Below are positions 60,819 to 64,000 of a stretch of 64,000 nucleotides of DNA, in pieces. Positions within the stretch are counted from its first letter, which is position 1; every line of letters starts with the position of its first letter. The DNA is taken from assembly GCA_963814315.1 (NCBI GenBank), contig CAWFCG010000002.1, forward strand, positions 62,001 through 126,000. The letters run 5' to 3'. Both the position numbers and the translations under genes were made by a program. The stretch is from JAFMJV01 sp963814315. Lineage in GTDB: Bacteria; Chloroflexota; Limnocylindria; Limnocylindrales; CSP1-4. A model generated the notes under the pieces. That model searched no databases. It worked only from the letters and a program-made list of their open reading frames with translations, and was not told where the DNA came from.

Positions 60819-61769
60819 CTACCTCCTCGTCGTGGTGACCATGACCTGGGCCTCCAGCCCTCGCGCCACCGTAGCGTCGGGCATGCCGGCACCCAGCGCA
60901 AGCGCATTGGCGGAACCCGCCGCAACGCCGGCGGTCAATGCTGTTTCCATCGAGGCACCAGCCACGAGGGCCAGGGAGAATGCGGCATTGAACGAATCGC
61001 CTGAGCCGACTGCGTTCACCACGTTGATCCGCGGCACGCTGGCGCTCCATCGGTGCGTCGCATCAGCCGCCGCGACCTCACGGGCGCCATCGGTGACCAC
61101 GGCCAGCCGCGCACCTCGATCGACCAGCGTGGTCGCGGCCTCGACCGCTGTGACATCGCCGCGGACCAGCCCCGCCTCGAGCGCCTCGATGCGGCCGATC
61201 TTGACTACGTCAGGCCCGGCGCCAAGCGCCGCCACCAACCCGTCCCCGGAGGCATCCACCAGCAGCGGACAGCCGGCACGCCGGCAGACCTCCACGATGG
61301 CAGCATGACCGCGTGCATCGATCCCGGCGGGGATGCTGCCGGCCACGATGGCGCGAGCCGAGCGCGGCAATAGATCCTCCTCAAGCAACCGCAGGAAGGC
61401 TCCGAACTCCTCTTCGCTCGCCGGCCCCGGACGTTCGTAGACGATGACTGAATCGCCGCTGACATCGACGGTCACGTAGGTCGTTCTCGACTCGGCGTCA
61501 GCCGTTGACCAGTGCGGGGAGAGTCCTTCCGAGGCCAGCGCTTCGACGATCCAACGGCCGGCGTGACCACCGGCGATGCCGGTCGTGATGACCTGCCCAC
61601 CCAAGCGAACCGCAGCCCGAGCCGCATTGACACCCTTGCCCCCGGGCAGGGCCACCAACTCCAGCGGCCGTAGCACTGCGCCGTGCTCGATCCGGGCCAC
61701 GTGCGCAGTGCGGTCGATGGCCGGCGCGGGCGTGATGCACAACAGCATCGGGAGCTGATCGTCAGGCAT
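60819..61769 (-). CDS. PfkB-family sugar kinase (1-phosphofructokinase-like)
   Basis: A 316-aa kinase. Its opening LCITPAPAIDRTAHVARIEH and the block LVALPGGKGVNAARAAVRLG match the 1-phosphofructokinase/tagatose-6-phosphate kinase branch. The active-site loop is VVNAVGSGDSFNAAFSLAL with the catalytic Asp, and VVTDGAREV is the ATP-side strand. A fructose-1-phosphate role would fit the Frc-type importer at the left end of the window, but the two are 57 kb apart. ATG 61769 follows the alternative TTG 61772. Confidence 0.85.
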   Translation of the reverse strand: MPDDQLPMLLCITPAPAIDRTAHVARIEHGAVLRPLELVALPGGKGVNAARAAVRLGGQVITTGIAGGHAGRWIVEALASEGLSPHWSTADAESRTTYVTVDVSGDSVIVYERPGPASEEEFGAFLRLLEEDLLPRSARAIVAGSIPAGIDARGHAAIVEVCRRAGCPLLVDASGDGLVAALGAGPDVVKIGRIEALEAGLVRGDVTAVEAATTLVDRGARLAVVTDGAREVAAADATHRWSASVPRINVVNAVGSGDSFNAAFSLALVAGASMETALTAGVAAGSANALALGAGMPDATVARGLEAQVMVTTTRR

Positions 61770-61823
61770 CAAGCGAAGGTTGCGGGACGAAGATGCAGGT
61801 GTGCCGGGAGGCGCCGGTCGAGG

Positions 61824-62522
61824 CTACAGCCCGGTGCCGAACTGGCGGTCGCCGGCGTCTCCGAGGCCCGGCTCGATGTAGCCCTTCTCGTTGAGCTGGC
61901 GGTCGAGCGCAGCACAGTAGATGGGCACGTCCGGATGTGCCTCCGCGACTGCAGCCACGCCCTCCGGTGCGGCGATGAGGTTGACCAGCTTGATGCGGGT
62001 CGCACCCCATTCCTTGAGCACCTCGATGGCGGCGGTAGCTGAACCGCCCGTGGCCAACATGGGGTCGAGGATGAGGCAGGTATCGACGGTGGTCTGGTCG
62101 GGCAGCTTGTTGTAGTACTCCACCGGGCGCAGTGTCCGCTCGTCGCGGAAAAGGCCCAGGTGCCACACCTGCGCGGTCGGAAAGAGCTCCAGGAACGCAT
62201 CGACCATGCCCAGTCCCGCGCGCAGGATCGGGACCAGACCCAGGCGCTCCGCGAGCTCGTGTCCGGTGGTCACCTCAAGCGGCGTCTGCACCTCGATCGT
62301 ATCGAGCCGGGCATCGGCGAGGGCCTCGTAGCCCACTAGCCAGCTGATCTCACGGACCAGCTCGCGGAACTTCTTGGGCTCGGTCGCCACATCTCGCAAG
62401 AGCGCCAGCTTGTGCAGCACGGCGGGATGGCTGGAGATGAACAGGTTGGGCGGGTTGGGCTGGTCGGGCACGAACGCCTCCGAAGGTACGACGGGATGGC
62501 GAGTGCTGATTTTAGGGCCCAT
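61824..62522 (-). CDS. upp: Uracil phosphoribosyltransferase
   Basis: A 232-aa salvage enzyme that makes UMP from uracil and PRPP. The N-terminal block LFISSHPAVLHKLALLRDVA and ETTGHELAERLGLVPILRAG-like region (VTTGHELAERLGLVPILRAG) are typical, the PRPP loop is LILDPMLATGGSATAAIEVL, and the uracil-binding end is GYIEPGLGDAGDRQFGT. The first 20 residues are longer than usual; ATG 62522 is the only clear start. Confidence 0.94.
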   Translation of the reverse strand: MGPKISTRHPVVPSEAFVPDQPNPPNLFISSHPAVLHKLALLRDVATEPKKFRELVREISWLVGYEALADARLDTIEVQTPLEVTTGHELAERLGLVPILRAGLGMVDAFLELFPTAQVWHLGLFRDERTLRPVEYYNKLPDQTTVDTCLILDPMLATGGSATAAIEVLKEWGATRIKLVNLIAAPEGVAAVAEAHPDVPIYCAALDRQLNEKGYIEPGLGDAGDRQFGTGL

Positions 62523-62590
62523 GGCGTCGGTCGGTCAGGGACGCGCAGCACCAGCCCGTTCCGCACCCGATACCATCGCTCTGAGCGCGA

Positions 62591-62596
62591 TACCAT
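62591..62596 (+). promoter_or_regulatory. -10-like box TACCAT before the asparaginase gene
   Basis: TACCAT ends six nt before GTG 62603. A second copy of GATACCATCG lies at about 62569-62578. Confidence 0.45.
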
Positions 62597-62602
62597 CGGT
62601 TC

Positions 62603-63772
62603 GTGCCAGAGCAAACCTCCATCCCGGCGTTCCCCCTCGATGTGCCTGCCCGCGAGCCTCGCGCTCACGGTCGCAAGCGTGCCACACGGACTCGCAAGGG
62701 CGCACCACCGCCGGTCCTGGTGGAGGTCCACCGCGGGAGCACCATCGAGAGCCGCCACCGTGGTCACATCGTGCAGCTCGATGCGAGCGGCAAGGTCATC
62801 CGGGCGATCGGGGCGCCGAGCACGGACGTGATGCTGCGATCGACGGTGAAGCCGTTCGGCGTGGTCGCGCTCATCGAGTCGGGTGCTGCCGATGACCTCG
62901 CGTTGACCCCGGCCGAGCTCGCCATCATGTGTGCCTCGCACACCGGCGAGGACAAGCACGTGCGCACGCTGCAGGGCATCTTCCGCCGGGCCAGCGTCAC
63001 CCAGGCGCTGCTGCAGTGCGGTACCGACGGTGCCCCCAGCGATGCCCTCACCGCGGCCCGATTGGCTCGTGACGGCGAGACCCCCGGCCCCATCCGCCAC
63101 GGCTGCTCCGGCTTCCACGCAGCGTCCATCCTGATGAGCGCCTATGCCGGCTGGTCTGTCGAGGGCTATGCGGACCCCAAGCACCCTAGTCAGGTGGCGG
63201 TTCGCGAGACCGTGGCGCGTCTCTTCGGCCGCAACCTCGAGACGCTCAAGGTCGCCACCGACAACTGTGGCCTGCTGACCTATGAGGTCACACTGCTCGA
63301 GTTGGCGCGCGCCTACCTGCTGCTGGCCGACCCCGAGGGGCCAGCCACAGATGGCCCGCGATCGGCCTCCGCGCCAGCCCTCGCGCGCGTTCGTGACGCC
63401 ATGATGGGCGCACCGGACATGGTCGGCGGCACCTATGACAACCTCGACACGGAGTTGATGCGGCGCCGACCGGGCCGCTTGCTCGCCAAGGCCGGCGCCG
63501 ACGGCGAGCGCGCCATGGGCTTGGTTGCCGCGGCCGGTGCGGAGGCCTCCGGCATCGCCATCAAGATCGAGGACGGCGACATGTCCCGCCGCGCCATCAC
63601 GGCTACGTCGGTGGAGGTGCTGGCACAGATCGGCGTGCTCGATGATCGCGACCTGCGTGCCATCGCCGGATACCACCATCCAGCGGCGACGGCGCCGGGA
63701 GGGGGAGTCGCCGCGACGGCGCTGCCACGCTTCGAGCTGGCATCCGTGGACGGCGCGAGTCAGCTGCCCTAA
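62603..63772 (+). CDS. Asparaginase (rhizobial AnsA / type-II-like family)
   Basis: A 389-aa enzyme of the serine beta-lactamase-like asparaginase family (PF06089), unrelated to E. coli AnsB. Marks are LRSTVKPFGVVALIESGAAD, ELAIMCASHTGEDKHVRTLQ and PIRHGCSGFHAASILMSAYA, which hold the Ser-Lys catalytic pairs and Cys/His zinc-site residues described for the family, and VATDNCGLLTYEVTLLELAR. The first 35 residues are rich in Arg and Pro and may be disordered. The start is GTG 62603. Confidence 0.88.
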   Translation: MPEQTSIPAFPLDVPAREPRAHGRKRATRTRKGAPPPVLVEVHRGSTIESRHRGHIVQLDASGKVIRAIGAPSTDVMLRSTVKPFGVVALIESGAADDLALTPAELAIMCASHTGEDKHVRTLQGIFRRASVTQALLQCGTDGAPSDALTAARLARDGETPGPIRHGCSGFHAASILMSAYAGWSVEGYADPKHPSQVAVRETVARLFGRNLETLKVATDNCGLLTYEVTLLELARAYLLLADPEGPATDGPRSASAPALARVRDAMMGAPDMVGGTYDNLDTELMRRRPGRLLAKAGADGERAMGLVAAAGAEASGIAIKIEDGDMSRRAITATSVEVLAQIGVLDDRDLRAIAGYHHPAATAPGGGVAATALPRFELASVDGASQLP

Positions 63773-63795
63773 CGACGAGGACGACGACGGCCAGG

Positions 63796-64000
63796 ATGAA
63801 GCCGACCAGCGACCCATATCGCATCCTCGGTATCCTTCGCGGTGCCGATCGTGAGCAGGTCAAGACGGCGCACCGCCGCCTGGCCAAGCTCTATCACCCT
63901 GATGGTGCCAGTGGCGACGCGCAGCGCTTCCTCGCCGTCCAGGAGGCCTATCAGGTGCTGTCCGATCCGTTACGTCGCCGCGAGTGGGATCGTCTGCATG
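63796..64000 (+). CDS. J-domain protein, N-terminus only (cut by window edge)
   Basis: From ATG 63796 the frame is open to the edge. DPYRILGILRGADREQVKTA, the diagnostic HPD in LAKLYHPDGASGD, and VQEAYQVLSDPLRRREWD form a complete J domain that stimulates a DnaK-type chaperone. Whether DnaJ zinc and C-terminal domains follow is unknown. Confidence 0.88.
   Translation, partial: MKPTSDPYRILGILRGADREQVKTAHRRLAKLYHPDGASGDAQRFLAVQEAYQVLSDPLRRREWDRLH

Noticed and set aside
62336..63817. 493-aa minus-strand frame opposite the asparaginase gene
   Set aside because: Shadow of the asparaginase gene; only its far end coincides, out of frame, with upp.
1..64000. CRISPR arrays, rRNA genes, complete insertion sequences
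   Set aside because: No regularly spaced identical 25-40 bp repeats, no rRNA-like sequence and no transposase motif was seen on reading both strands.

Overview
The window is a G+C-rich (roughly two thirds by eye), gene-dense stretch of bacterial chromosome. It has short intergenic gaps, many 4-bp ATGA/GTGA overlaps, several GTG/TTG starts, and a set of probably leaderless genes that have a TANNNT box 6-10 nt before the start codon. Gene content and style fit a soil or freshwater Chloroflexota, perhaps near the Limnocylindria. Clues are the split FeoB, cydABDC, a GerW-like protein, glycine-rich zinc-ribbon proteins and many nutrient ABC importers. That placement is an inference; there is no rRNA or universal marker here to prove it. 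No phage, intact insertion sequence or CRISPR array was seen.

Layout. 1-5.0 kb: a LacI-family regulator cut by the left edge and a fructose-type (Frc-like) sugar ABC importer followed by an aldolase-like gene, linked by a shared 12-bp palindrome. 5.0-10.9 kb: stand-alone enzymes (AhpD-like, YceI, SGNH hydrolase, CoA-binding protein) and an unusual ADP-ribosylglycohydrolase/tyrosine-phosphatase fusion. 11.0-13.8 kb: a secreted DUF2202 protein and a two-component system. 13.9-16.8 kb: feoA, a feoB split by an in-frame amber codon, and a feoC-like gene. 17.4-23.4 kb: cydABDC, the complete cytochrome bd oxidase and its assembly exporter. 23.6-29.4 kb: cold-shock protein, YwiC-like protein, a Fur-family (probably Zur) regulator, znuA, a methyltransferase, and fetAB with a kinase. 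29.4-35.9 kb: PAP2 phosphatase, PhnB-like protein and a dppBCDF-type importer with its binding protein.

36.0-40.5 kb: tRNA-Gly(TCC), a decayed stretch with a gene fragment and a broken PIN-toxin gene, then a heme-type importer (hmuTUV-like) and a DUF1294 gene. 40.5-51.0 kb: GerW-like protein, flavodoxin, AlkD-like protein, hairpin repeats, rpiB, LOG-family protein, small metal-binding proteins (YHS, zinc-ribbon, cupredoxin, ferredoxin), a NatAB-type exporter, a BtuF-like protein without signal peptide, a methyltransferase and proC. 51.3-57.8 kb: nitroreductase, then a class-III aminotransferase with a two-permease NMT1/THI5-type importer. 57.8-64 kb: a duplicated-domain secreted protein, a MetE-like/SDR/PfkB/upp group on the minus strand, an asparaginase, and the start of a J-domain gene cut by the right edge.

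Together the genes describe a heterotroph with strong metal acquisition (ferrous iron, heme, zinc, FetAB), a high-affinity oxidase for low oxygen, and importers for sugar, peptides and an unidentified nitrogenous or vitamin-like compound. Four loci look broken or frameshifted (8.2-8.5, 16.9-17.2, 36.3-37.2 and 55.6 kb); each could be real decay or a sequence error.
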